Of a stretch of DNA of 64,000 bases, positions 1 to 7,599 are shown in pieces. Source of the stretch: Pseudomonadota bacterium (GTDB lineage: Bacteria > Pseudomonadota > Gammaproteobacteria > Burkholderiales > Burkholderiaceae_C); NCBI GenBank assembly GCA_030538085.1, contig JAUNUR010000009.1, positions 1-64,000 of the forward strand, written 5' to 3'. A model generated the notes under the pieces. That model saw only the letters and a list, made by a program, of their open reading frames with translations. It was not told the origin of the DNA and did no database searches. The first letter of the stretch is position 1, and the number at the start of each line of letters is the position of its first letter. The position numbers and the translations under genes are program-made.

Positions 1-89
1 GCGTTCGGCGTTGAGCGTTTGGCGTGAAACCGGGAACTCTGTGACGCTGCGCTTCTAACCTGCTCAACGCTCAACGCTCAACGCTCAAC
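1..89. repeat. Heptamer repeats upstream of hslU
   Basis: The stretch before hslU ends in a run of the heptamer TCAACGC (about three and a half units, 64-89). An inverted relative, GCGTTGAGCGTTTGGCG, lies at 8-24, so the two arms could pair. hslV normally lies directly upstream of hslU and would be outside the window. No ribosome binding site is obvious here, so the repeat has replaced or altered the usual leader of hslU. Confidence 0.5.
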
Positions 90-1427
90 ATGTCCAGCAT
101 GACCCCCCAGGAGATCGTCTCCGAACTCGACCGCCACATCGTTGGCCAGAAGGACGCCAAGCGCGCCGTCGCCATCGCGCTGCGCAACCGCTGGCGGCGC
201 CAGCAGGTCGATGAAAAGCTGCGGCCCGAGATCACGCCCAAGAACATCCTGATGATCGGCCCCACCGGCGTCGGCAAGACCGAGATCGCGCGGCGCCTGG
301 CGCGGCTGGCCAATGCGCCCTTCATCAAGGTCGAGGCGACCAAGTTCACCGAGGTGGGCTACGTTGGCAAGGATGTCGATTCGATCATCCGCGACCTGGC
401 CGAGATGGCCGTCAAGCAGCAGCGCGAGCAGGCGATGAAGGCGCACCGCACGCGCGCCGAAGACCTGGCCGAGGACCGCATCCTCGACGTTTTGCTGCCC
501 CCCGCGCGCAACGCCGACGGGAGCAACGCGCCCGCCACCGACGGCGCGGCGCGCCAGGGCTTTCGCAAGAAGCTGCGCGAGGGCCAGCTCGACGACAAGG
601 AAATCGAACTGGAAGTGGCGCAACCCGCGCCCACCATGGAAATCATGGGCCCGCCCGGCATGGAAGACATGGCCGAGCAGCTCAAGGGAATGTTCGGGCA
701 ACTCGGCGCCGGCCGGCACAAGCTGCGTCGCGTGAAGATCGGCGAGGCGATGAAGCTGCTGGTCGACGAAGAGGCCGGCAAGCTGGTGAACGAGGACGAA
801 ATCCGCACCGAGGCGCTGCGCAACCTGGAGGGCAACGGCATCGTCTTCATCGACGAGATCGACAAGGTGGCCTCGCGTGGCCACGAAGGCGGTGGTAGCA
901 CGGCCGAGGTGTCGCGCCAGGGCGTGCAGCGTGACCTGCTGCCGCTGGTGGAAGGCACCACAGTGAGCACCAAGTACGGCATGGTGCGCACCGACCACAT
1001 CCTGTTCATCGCCTCGGGTGCGTTCCACCTCAGCAAGCCGAGCGATCTGATCCCCGAACTGCAGGGGCGCCTGCCGATCCGGGTCGAACTGGCCTCGCTC
1101 AGCGTGCAGGATTTCGAGGCCATCCTGACCCAGACCGACGCCAACCTGGTGCGCCAGTACCAGGCGCTGCTGGCCACCGAGGGCGTGACGCTGGCCTTCA
1201 CGCCCGAGGGCATTTCGCGCCTGGCCGAGATCGCCTGTGCCGTGAACGAATCGACTGAGAACATCGGCGCGCGTCGCCTCTCGACCGTGATGGAGCGGCT
1301 GCTGGACGAGGTGAGCTTTGACGCCACCAGGCTCGAAGGCCAGACGGTGACCATCGACGCCGCCTATGTCGATGCGCGCCTGGCGGCACTGAGCCGCGAC
1401 GAAGACCTGTCGCGCTACATTCTTTGA
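90..1427 (+). CDS. hslU: ATP-dependent protease ATPase subunit HslU
   Basis: AAA+ unfoldase that feeds unfolded proteins to the HslV peptidase in the cytoplasm. The 445-residue product has the usual family length. The Walker A motif GPTGVGKT is at residues 57-64 and the Walker B stretch IVFIDEID near residue 252. The intermediate I-domain lies between them, around residues 110-240, where family members vary. The protein ends SRYIL; the HslU C-terminal tail inserts into HslV during activation, so the end looks intact. The ATG at 90 follows a heptamer repeat, and an alternative Met is at residue 4. hslV is expected just outside the window. Confidence 0.97.
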   Translation: MSSMTPQEIVSELDRHIVGQKDAKRAVAIALRNRWRRQQVDEKLRPEITPKNILMIGPTGVGKTEIARRLARLANAPFIKVEATKFTEVGYVGKDVDSIIRDLAEMAVKQQREQAMKAHRTRAEDLAEDRILDVLLPPARNADGSNAPATDGAARQGFRKKLREGQLDDKEIELEVAQPAPTMEIMGPPGMEDMAEQLKGMFGQLGAGRHKLRRVKIGEAMKLLVDEEAGKLVNEDEIRTEALRNLEGNGIVFIDEIDKVASRGHEGGGSTAEVSRQGVQRDLLPLVEGTTVSTKYGMVRTDHILFIASGAFHLSKPSDLIPELQGRLPIRVELASLSVQDFEAILTQTDANLVRQYQALLATEGVTLAFTPEGISRLAEIACAVNESTENIGARRLSTVMERLLDEVSFDATRLEGQTVTIDAAYVDARLAALSRDEDLSRYIL

Positions 1428-1443
1428 AGCCGGCGCGGCCTGT

Positions 1444-1563
1444 CTATTGAAAATTTCGTAATTCATGACACGCCGCTTGCCCTCACCCCAACCCTCTCCC
1501 AGAGGGAGAGGGAGATTTCTTTCTGATGGCCCGCGCTGTCGTGATTTTTGCAAACGTCAATAG
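1444..1563. repeat. CTATTGA-family repeat, short-core copy (120 bp)
   Basis: MITE-like element starting CTATTGAAAATTTCGTAATTC and ending GTGATTTTTGCAAACG then TCAATAG. Its core holds a perfect 9-bp hairpin, CCCTCTCCC-AGA-GGGAGAGGG, at 1492-1512. A second 120-bp copy with the same core is at 31502-31621. It lies 16 bp after the hslU stop and could act as a terminator-like structure, although no T-run follows the stem. Confidence 0.8.
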
Positions 1564-1724
1564 TACGCTGACACGGAGATTTCGGAACATGGTGAAAGTG
1601 ATGGATTCGGCCCGAGGGCAAGGCGCACACCGTAGCGATACCGGTTGGTATCGCGAGGATGTGCAACGCCGCCATCGGGGCGAAGGCGCGCTTTCACGTT
1701 TCGAAATTTCCGTGTCGGCGTACT
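1561..1724. repeat. TAGTACGC inverted-repeat element (164 bp)
   Basis: Small non-coding element with long imperfect terminal inverted repeats. The left end reads TAGTACGCTGACACGGAGAT and the reverse complement of the right end reads TAGTACGCCGACACGGAAAT. Similarity continues through ATTTCGNAAC. It abuts the preceding CTATTGA-family element without a gap. A right-end fragment of the same element is at 30428-30466, again joined to a CTATTGA-family copy. Confidence 0.7.
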
Positions 1725-1782
1725 AACGCCTTGCCTGCGAAAACCCGCTGCCTGCGCTTGACGGCCGGCTTGTCATGAAACC

Positions 1783-2445
1783 GTGCTGCGCATGACCACC
1801 ACCGACCTGTTCGGCGACGGAACGCCGCAGGCCGGCGTCATGCCGCTGGGCCCGCGGGCGGTGGTATTGCGCGGCTTCGCGTTGCACTGGGCAAGGGCTT
1901 TGTGGCCCGCGCTGAAGCAGGTGGTGGCCCAGGCCCCGTGGCGCCACATGCAGACGCCGGGCGGCCAGCGCATGTCGGTGGCCTTGACCAACTGTGGTGC
2001 GTTTGGCTGGGTGAGCGACCGGCACGGCTACCGCTACAGCGCGCTCGACCCGGACAGCGGTCAGCCCTGGCCGGCGCTCCCCGCATCTTTCGCCGGTCTT
2101 GCCGCGCAAGCGGCGTTGGCCGGGGGCTTCGACGGCTTCACACCCGACGCCTGCCTGATCAATCGTTACGTCCCCGGCGCCCGCATGGGCCTGCACCAGG
2201 ACCGCGACGAGCGCGATCTGGCGCATCCCATCGTCTCGGTTTCGCTTGGGCTGCCAGCGGTGTTTCTGTGGGGTGGCGCACGCCGCGCTGATCGCGCTCA
2301 GCGCGTGCCGCTGCTGCATGGCGACGTGGTGGTGTGGGGCGGTGAGGATCGCTTGCGCTTTCATGGCATGGCGCCGCTGTCCGAAGGGCATCACCCGCTG
2401 GTGGGTGCGCAGCGTATCAACTTCACGCTGCGGCGGGCGGCGTAG
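1783..2445 (+). CDS. alkB: AlkB-like Fe(II)/2-oxoglutarate dioxygenase
   Basis: Predicted oxidative demethylase that repairs 1-methyladenine and 3-methylcytosine in nucleic acids. The 220-residue product is the normal AlkB length. The iron ligands are visible as H138-x-D140 in GLHQDRDE and H194 in LRFHGM. R211 in RINFTLRR would hold 2-oxoglutarate. The region NRYVPGARMGLHQD is typical of bacterial AlkB. The first possible start is GTG at 1783; an in-frame ATG at 1792 (MTTTDLFG) resembles relatives better. There is no ada neighbour and the gene stands alone between repeat arrays. Confidence 0.93.
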   Translation: MLRMTTTDLFGDGTPQAGVMPLGPRAVVLRGFALHWARALWPALKQVVAQAPWRHMQTPGGQRMSVALTNCGAFGWVSDRHGYRYSALDPDSGQPWPALPASFAGLAAQAALAGGFDGFTPDACLINRYVPGARMGLHQDRDERDLAHPIVSVSLGLPAVFLWGGARRADRAQRVPLLHGDVVVWGGEDRLRFHGMAPLSEGHHPLVGAQRINFTLRRAA

Positions 2446-2453
2446 CGGGCTTT

Positions 2454-2617
2454 AGAGGCCGTTCTCAAATTCATCGCGGTAAGCGATTGCTCCGGATCGG
2501 GTGTCCTGCAAGGCGCATTTCGCAGCCAATAGCTTGTGCTATTGGCAAGGGATGCAACGCCGCAGGGCGCCCGAGACCGGGGACAAGCGCGGCGCGAGGA
2601 GTTTGAGGACAGCCCTT
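2454..2617. repeat. AGAGGC-family inverted-repeat element
   Basis: Begins AGAGGCCGTTCTCAAATTCA and ends GGAGTTTGAGGACAGCC. The ends pair as imperfect inverted repeats, and a 110-bp relative is at 27744-27853 between ftsA and ftsZ. This copy carries an extra internal segment (near 2516-2565) containing CCAATAGCTTGTGCTATTGG, a hairpin absent from the ftsA/ftsZ copy. The right end runs directly into the next CTATTGA-family element. Confidence 0.65.
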
Positions 2618-2827
2618 ATTGAGAGTTTCGTAATTCAGGGCAAGCCTATGTCATGCCTTCACCTCATCCCGTCATTGCGGCGAAGGCCGCAATCCACACG
2701 GTGTCCGCAGGTCAACACCGTGTCAGTGTGACGCCCCATGGATTGCGGCCTTCGCCGCAATGACGAGGGAATGTGCGGGGGTTTTTCTGATGGCCCGCGC
2801 TGTCGTGATTTTTGAAAATATCAATAG
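2617..2827. repeat. CTATTGA-family repeat, long-core copy (about 211 bp)
   Basis: It has the same ends as the 120-bp copies (TTATTGAGAGTTTCGTAATTC and TCAATAG) but a different core. The core is a perfect 27-bp inverted repeat, beginning CGTCATTGCGGCGAAGG, with arms at 2670-2696 and 2739-2765. The loop contains a nested CACGGTGT/ACACCGTG hairpin. Full copies are at 30469-30669 and 49343-49554, with partial ones at 43425-43576 and 45393-45583. Confidence 0.8.
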
Positions 2828-2857
2828 GTGAGGTGGCGTTGCCGCCATGCGCAACAG

Positions 2858-3018
2858 GCCCTCACCCCAACCCTCTCCCACCCGCGGGAGAGGGAGAAAA
2901 ACCAAAAGGCCGCGGAGCAGGCCATGCGGTGAACGCCACGCCCGGACCTGCGCCGGGCGTCGGCGTTGTCCCCCTCCCGTAGGAGAGGGGGAAGCGGCGT
3001 GAGCCGCTCAGGGGGTGC
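2858..3018. repeat. Repeat-filled gap before ychF (C-rich hairpin plus GGCCGCGGAGCAG repeat)
   Basis: The 573-bp gap between alkB and ychF holds no gene. After the two elements above, 2858-2898 carries a stand-alone CCCTCTCCC/GGGAGAGGG hairpin core. 2908-3018 is a reverse-oriented copy of the GGCCGCGGAGCAG ... CCCCCT repeat family that also occurs at 14698, 18938, 29228, 32418 and 36506. It ends right at the ychF stop codon. Confidence 0.65.
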
Positions 3019-4113
3019 CTAGACGTTAAACAGGAAGTTCATCACGTCCCCATCCTTGACGACGTATTCCTTGCCTTCGCTGCGCATCTTGCCCGCGTCC
3101 TTGGCGCCTTGCTCGCCCTTGAACTGGATGTAGTCGTCGAAGGCGATAGTCTGCGCGCGGATGAAACCGCGCTCGAAGTCGCCGTGGATCACGCCCGCGG
3201 CCTGCGGCGCGGTGTCGCCGACGTGGATGGTCCAGGCGCGCACTTCCTTCACGCCGGCGGTGAAGTAGGTCTGCAGGCCCAGCAGCTTGAAGGCGGCGCG
3301 GATCAGGCGGTTCAGGCCGGGCTCGTCCTGGCCCATCTCTTCGAGGAACAGCGCCTTGTCCTCGTCGTTCATGTCGGCCATGTCGGCTTCCATCTTGGCG
3401 CAGATGGCCACCACAGGGGCGTTCTGGCCGGCGGCGTAGTCCTTCAGGCGGTCCAGCAGCGGGTTGTTCTCAAAGCCGTCTTCGCTGACGTTACCGACGA
3501 ACATGGCGGGCTTGGCGGTGATCAGGCACAGGGGCTTGAGCAGCGCTTGCTCTTCCTTGGTCAATTCCAGCGTGCGCACCGGCTTGCCCTCGTTCAGCGC
3601 CGCCTGCACCGGACCGAGCAGCTTGACCATGGCCGCGGCTTCCTTGTCGTTGCCGCTCTTGCTGGCCTTGGTGTAGCGCTGCAGCGCTTTCTCGACGGTG
3701 CCCAGGTCGGCCAGGCACAGCTCGGTCTGAATCACCTCGATGTCCGAGATCGGATCGACCTTGCCGGCCACGTGCACCACGTTCTCGTCCTCGAAGCAGC
3801 GCACCACGTTGACGATGGCATCGGTCTCGCGGATGTGCGCCAGAAACTGGTTGCCCAGGCCCTCGCCCTGGCTGGCACCGGCCACCAGGCCGGCAATGTC
3901 GACGAATTCGACGATGGCCGGCAATGTGCGCTCAGGCTTCACGATCTCGGCCAGTTGCGCCAGGCGCGGATCGGGCACCTCCACCACGCCGGTATTCGGC
4001 TCGATGGTGCAGAAGGGGTAGTTCTCGGCGGCAATGCCGGCCTTGGTCAGGGCGTTGAACAGGGTGGACTTGCCCACGTTGGGCAGGCCCACGATGCCGC
4101 ATTGCAGGCTCAT
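3019..4113 (-). CDS. ychF: Redox-regulated ATPase/GTPase YchF
   Basis: Obg-family P-loop nucleotidase that binds ATP in preference to GTP and associates with ribosomes; it acts in the cytoplasm in stress and translation control. The 364-residue length matches the family. The G1 loop GLPNVGKS is at residues 9-16, followed by YPFCTIEPN (switch I) and DIAGLV (G3). A C-terminal TGS domain is present, ending [10 protein letters not shown], the conserved YchF terminus. The ATG start gives [12 protein letters not shown], the expected N-terminus. A repeat begins immediately at its stop codon. Confidence 0.97.
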   Translation of the reverse strand: MSLQCGIVGLPNVGKSTLFNALTKAGIAAENYPFCTIEPNTGVVEVPDPRLAQLAEIVKPERTLPAIVEFVDIAGLVAGASQGEGLGNQFLAHIRETDAIVNVVRCFEDENVVHVAGKVDPISDIEVIQTELCLADLGTVEKALQRYTKASKSGNDKEAAAMVKLLGPVQAALNEGKPVRTLELTKEEQALLKPLCLITAKPAMFVGNVSEDGFENNPLLDRLKDYAAGQNAPVVAICAKMEADMADMNDEDKALFLEEMGQDEPGLNRLIRAAFKLLGLQTYFTAGVKEVRAWTIHVGDTAPQAAGVIHGDFERGFIRAQTIAFDDYIQFKGEQGAKDAGKMRSEGKEYVVKDGDVMNFLFNV

Positions 4114-4202
4114 GTCGGGGCTTTCGGTGAATTCAGGGAAAGCTGTCGATTCTACCGGCGCGGCGATTCACGCATGGGCAGGGATTGGCGTGTCAAATGA
4201 CG

Positions 4203-4245
4203 CGCTTTGGCTTGTTTAGCGAGCGCCAGCAGCTATGAAAAGAGA
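4203..4245. repeat. Short AT-rich AGCTGC stem element
   Basis: On the minus strand this reads TTTTCATAGCTGCTGGCGCT then CGCTAAACAAGCC, with AGCGC/GCGCT-type arms. Related stretches are at 9652-9712, 29388-29442, 34300-34362, 56107-56155 and 63955-63990. Here it sits between the ychF leader and the MOSC gene end. Confidence 0.4.
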
Positions 4246-4259
4246 AGTGGCCTCGCGAA

Positions 4260-5132
4260 TCAGTCAAAGCGCCAACTGGCCGCCACCGCGTCGCCCACGC
4301 GCAGCGTGGCGCCCGCGCCCTGCACGATGACGCAGTTCATGCCGAAGGTGATGGCGCCATCGAGCACGGGGTTGGCGCGGTAGCTGGACAACTGGCCCAG
4401 CACCTCCGGGCTGCTTTCCCCCGTGGCCGGGTCGACGTTGGGGATGGGGCAGCGCGGGCAGGGCTTGACCGGGCGCAGTACCACCGTGTCGCCTTGCGCC
4501 GTGGTGATGCGCAACTCCGCCAGGCGGTCCTCGTCCTGGGCGCTCACGCCATCAATGACCAGGTTGGGCCGAAAGCGCTCCATGCCCACGGCGGCATGCC
4601 CGGCTGCGCCCAGCCGTGCATTCAGCTCGTCCAGCGAGCCCTGGCTGGTCAGCAGCAGTGGAAAGCCGTCGGCGAATTCGATGGGTGCGTCGATCTCGCC
4701 CGTCCACTGTCGCGACGCCAGCCGCGTCACCTCGGGGTCGAAGCGCGCCAGCCGCAGGCCGGGGCGGCCCAGAAAATCGCTGAACCACTGCGCGGCCACG
4801 TCGCCCATGTCCCAGGCGTCCACCTCGTCGTTCCACACCTGCACGCGGGCGGGTTTTTCAACCTCGTTGATGCCCAGATGCAGCGCCAGCATGCCGGGGG
4901 CACGCAGCACCACTTCCAGCGTCTTGATCTGCGGGCGCACCAGCGCCATGCGCGGCAGCTCGCGCTGGGTGACGAAGCGGCCCGCCTCGTCGACCACCAT
5001 CCAGGCGCGGTCGAGATCCAGGCCGGTGTCCATCAGCCGGGCCTCGCGCAGCGCCACGCCGGCGCAGGACTTGACCGGGTGCACGAACAGGCCCGACAGG
5101 GTGGCTTGAAGATCAGGGGCGGGCAGGGACAT
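4260..5132 (-). CDS. MOSC domain-containing protein (YcbX-like)
   Basis: Predicted molybdenum-cofactor sulfurase C-terminal (MOSC) protein with an N-terminal MOSC beta-barrel, similar in layout to YcbX, which helps reduce N-hydroxylated compounds. The N-terminus LSGLFVHPVKSCAGVALREA is the typical barrel start. The C-terminal half contains RPNLVIDG and the cysteine motif KPCPRCPIPNVDP, where the conserved Cys would hold the cofactor. I chose the ATG at 5132 (MSLPAPD); an in-frame ATG at 5177 would add 15 unlikely residues. It is divergent from the hydroxylase gene starting at 5202. Confidence 0.88.
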   Translation of the reverse strand: MSLPAPDLQATLSGLFVHPVKSCAGVALREARLMDTGLDLDRAWMVVDEAGRFVTQRELPRMALVRPQIKTLEVVLRAPGMLALHLGINEVEKPARVQVWNDEVDAWDMGDVAAQWFSDFLGRPGLRLARFDPEVTRLASRQWTGEIDAPIEFADGFPLLLTSQGSLDELNARLGAAGHAAVGMERFRPNLVIDGVSAQDEDRLAELRITTAQGDTVVLRPVKPCPRCPIPNVDPATGESSPEVLGQLSSYRANPVLDGAITFGMNCVIVQGAGATLRVGDAVAASWRFD

Positions 5133-5187
5133 GGTGGGGTGGTGAAAAGCAAGACCGGACGCACCATTGTCCTGCATGGGCGCCGCC

Positions 5188-5193
5188 TACAAT
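5188..5193 (+). promoter_or_regulatory. Candidate -10 box of a near-leaderless promoter
   Basis: TACAAT lies 8 nt before the ATG at 5202, with TTGTCC at 5167-5172 as a possible -35 (15-bp spacer). Transcription from here would begin at or next to the start codon. No Shine-Dalgarno sequence is visible, which fits leaderless translation. lpxC and ruvC show the same arrangement. Confidence 0.45.
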
Positions 5194-5201
5194 GCCGCGC
5201 T

Positions 5202-6332
5202 ATGGCCGCCACACATGACATCTGCATTCGCGGCGCCGGCATCGTGGGTCGCACGCTGGCGCTGCTGCTGGCGCGCGAGCGCCTGCGCGTGGCGCTCGTC
5301 GCGCCACCGGCCGACCCGGCCAGCGGCCATGGCGACGTGCGCGCCTACGCCCTCAGTCCCGCCGCCCGCGCGCTGCTGGAGGGCCTGCGCTGCTGGCCCG
5401 CCGAGCGTGCCGCCACGCCCGTGCTGGCCATGGAAGTGCATGGCGACGGCGATGGCGCCGTGCAATTCAGCGCCACGGCGCAGGGCGTGCCGGCGCTGAA
5501 CTGGATCGTCGACGTGCCCGCGCTGGAGCGCCAGCTGGCCGAGGCCGTGAATTACCAGAGCGGCATCGACATGGTGAGCACGCCGGTGGCCGCGCCGCTG
5601 ACGGTGGTGTGCGAGGGCCGCGCCAGCAGCACGCGCGCCGAGTTGGGCGTGGAGTTCGCAACCACGCGCTACCCGCAGCACGCCATCGCCACGCGGCTGG
5701 ATTGCGAGCGCCCGCACGGACAGGTGGCGCGCCAGTGGTTCACGGCGGAGGGCGATATCGTGGCCTTTCTGCCGCTGGACGGCGCGCAGGGCCGGCAGGT
5801 GGCGGTGGTGTGGTCGGCGCGCAGCGAGCGGCTCGATGAGCTGCGGGCGCTGGACGACGCGGCGTTTGCCGCGCGCCTGTTCGACTTGAGCGGCGGCGCC
5901 CTGGGCGCGCTGTCGCAGACCGGCCCGCGCGCCAGCTGGCCGCTGCTGCTGGCCAAGGCCACGCGCTGGGTTGGCCCCATGCCGGGCCGCGCGGGCGAGA
6001 GCTTCGCGCTGGCGGGCGACGCCGCCCACGCCATGCACCCGCTGGCCGGCCAGGGCCTGAACGTGGGCCTGGGCGACGCGGCCGAGCTGGCCCGCGTGCT
6101 GGCCGCGCGCGAGGCCTGGCGCCCGCTGGGCGATTTGAAACTGCTGCGCCGCTACGAGCGCGCCCGCCAGGGCGACTGGCTGCGCATGAGCCTGGCCACG
6201 GATGCCCTGCAGCAACTGTTCGACCGGCCCGAGCCCGCCGCCGCGCTGCTGCGCAACTGGGGCATGGCCGCGTTCAACGCCAGTGGCCCCATCAAGCGCC
6301 GCATTGCCGAGCTGGCGATGGGAACCGCCTGA
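5202..6332 (+). CDS. UbiH/UbiF/COQ6-family FAD-dependent monooxygenase
   Basis: Flavoprotein hydroxylase, 376 residues, probably acting on the ubiquinone precursor ring. The N-terminal dinucleotide-binding motif IRGAGIVGRTLALLL starts near residue 9. The second FAD motif FALAGDAAHAMHPLAGQGLN is in the C-terminal third and is diagnostic for this family. The reading frame extends upstream, but ATG 5202 (MAATHDICI) places the glycine motif correctly and follows a TACAAT box. Which ring position it hydroxylates cannot be told from sequence. The next gene is dsbC-like, 43 bp downstream. Confidence 0.88.
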   Translation: MAATHDICIRGAGIVGRTLALLLARERLRVALVAPPADPASGHGDVRAYALSPAARALLEGLRCWPAERAATPVLAMEVHGDGDGAVQFSATAQGVPALNWIVDVPALERQLAEAVNYQSGIDMVSTPVAAPLTVVCEGRASSTRAELGVEFATTRYPQHAIATRLDCERPHGQVARQWFTAEGDIVAFLPLDGAQGRQVAVVWSARSERLDELRALDDAAFAARLFDLSGGALGALSQTGPRASWPLLLAKATRWVGPMPGRAGESFALAGDAAHAMHPLAGQGLNVGLGDAAELARVLAAREAWRPLGDLKLLRRYERARQGDWLRMSLATDALQQLFDRPEPAAALLRNWGMAAFNASGPIKRRIAELAMGTA

Positions 6333-6375
6333 GCCCGCGCGGCTCTGACCTTTTTATTCTTTCATCTTCATTCCC

Positions 6376-7092
6376 ATGACGTTTTCCGCCCCCCTGCGCC
6401 ACGCGCTGATCACCCTGACCCTGGCTTTGCCCCTGCTGGCCACGGCCCAGGAAGCCACCATCCGCAAGAACCTGGGCGAGCGCGTGCCCAGCCTGAACAA
6501 CATCGACGAAGTGCGCAAGACACCGATGCCGGGTCTGTACGAAGTGCGCGTGGGCTCCGACATCATCTACACCGACGCCGAGGGTAACTACCTGCTGCAA
6601 GGCAACCTGCTGGACACTCGCGCGCGCAGGAACCTGACGGAAGAGCGCATCGAAAAGCTCACCGCCATCGACTTCAAGGAGCTGCAGCTCAAGAACGCCT
6701 TCAGCATCAAGCGCGGCAATGGCAAGCGCAAGCTGGCGGTGTTCGAGGACCCCAACTGCGGCTACTGCAAGCGCTTCGAGAAAGACCTGGCCAAGGTCGA
6801 CAACATCACCGTGCATTTCTTCCTGATCCCGATCCTGGGTGCCGACTCGGTCGAGAAATCGCGCCAGATCTGGTGCAGCGCCGACAAGGCCAAGACCTGG
6901 GTGGACTGGATGCAGCACGACATCGCGCCCAAGGGCAGCGGCCAGTGCAACACCGACGCGCTGACGGCCAACCTGGACTTCGCCAGGAAGTACCGCATCA
7001 CCGGCACGCCAACGCTGGTGTTCGCCGACGGCACGCGCGTGCCGGGCGCCGTCAACACGCAGCAGATCGAGGAACTGCTGAGCAAGCGCTGA
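6376..7092 (+). CDS. dsbC: DsbC-family thiol:disulfide interchange protein
   Basis: Periplasmic disulfide isomerase that corrects wrongly paired cysteines. It has a Sec signal peptide (residues 1-24, ending LLATAQ), an N-terminal dimerisation domain, and a thioredoxin fold with the active site C128-G-Y-C131 in EDPNCGYCKRF. The cis-proline loop TGTPTLVF is near the end. The spacing and 238-residue length match DsbC rather than DsbG. A further cysteine pair (IWCSAD and GQCNTD) matches the structural disulfide of the family. Confidence 0.93.
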   Translation: MTFSAPLRHALITLTLALPLLATAQEATIRKNLGERVPSLNNIDEVRKTPMPGLYEVRVGSDIIYTDAEGNYLLQGNLLDTRARRNLTEERIEKLTAIDFKELQLKNAFSIKRGNGKRKLAVFEDPNCGYCKRFEKDLAKVDNITVHFFLIPILGADSVEKSRQIWCSADKAKTWVDWMQHDIAPKGSGQCNTDALTANLDFARKYRITGTPTLVFADGTRVPGAVNTQQIEELLSKR

Positions 7093-7112
7093 CGCGCCTC
7101 GCGCCGCCGCCC

Positions 7113-7598
7113 GTGACCGAGCCCGACCGCCTGTCCCCGTCCGCCTACCGTGGTGCGCCGCGCTGGCGGCTGATCTACTTCCTCGCCTATGGCGCGCTGG
7201 TGCCGACGGTGCTGTTCACCGTGGCACTGTGGGTGCCTGGCCTGGGGTCGCAAGCGTGGCTGGGTTGGGCAGTGTGCAGCGCCGCCGCGCTGTTCGCCGC
7301 ATTCATCGGCGGCATCCACTGGGGCATCGGGCTGCGCTACATGGCCACCACGTCGGAGATGCCCACCTTCCATTTCGTCTGGGGGCCGGTGCCGCCTTAC
7401 CTGGCCTGGGGCACGTTGCTGTTGCCGGTCGACATCGCGCTGTGGCTGTTGGTGGGAGTGTTCGCGGTGGCGTACGTGGTGGACAGCCATACCTGGCCGG
7501 GCGCGGGGCTGGGCCCGTGGATGGGCCTGCGGCGCCAGATCACCGCCATCGTGGTGGGGTGCTGCCTGTTGGCGGCGCTCGCGCTGCGGATGAACTGA
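7113..7598 (+). CDS. DUF3429 family membrane protein
   Basis: Small integral membrane protein of 161 residues with about five hydrophobic segments. The motif FIGGIHWGIGL in the second or third segment is the hallmark of DUF3429; no biochemical role is known to me. The reading frame runs on upstream without a stop, but the GTG at 7113 (VTEPDRLSPSAYRG) lies 20 bp after dsbC and matches the family start. It ends one base before the ATG of the M61 peptidase, so the two are probably co-transcribed. Confidence 0.8.
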   Translation: MTEPDRLSPSAYRGAPRWRLIYFLAYGALVPTVLFTVALWVPGLGSQAWLGWAVCSAAALFAAFIGGIHWGIGLRYMATTSEMPTFHFVWGPVPPYLAWGTLLLPVDIALWLLVGVFAVAYVVDSHTWPGAGLGPWMGLRRQITAIVVGCCLLAALALRMN

Positions 7599-7599
7599 C

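Noticed and set aside
78..1553. Long open frame antisense to hslU (and similar antisense frames across the high-GC genes)
   Set aside because: Third-position GC bias gives long shadow frames. They lack family motifs and run through repeats, while the sense genes are clear.
2501..2731. 76-codon frame after alkB
   Set aside because: It is composed of two adjacent repeat elements and recurs in pieces at other copies.
4494..5201. N-terminal extension of the FAD hydroxylase frame
   Set aside because: This part is antisense to the MOSC gene; the FAD motif and promoter place the start at 5202.
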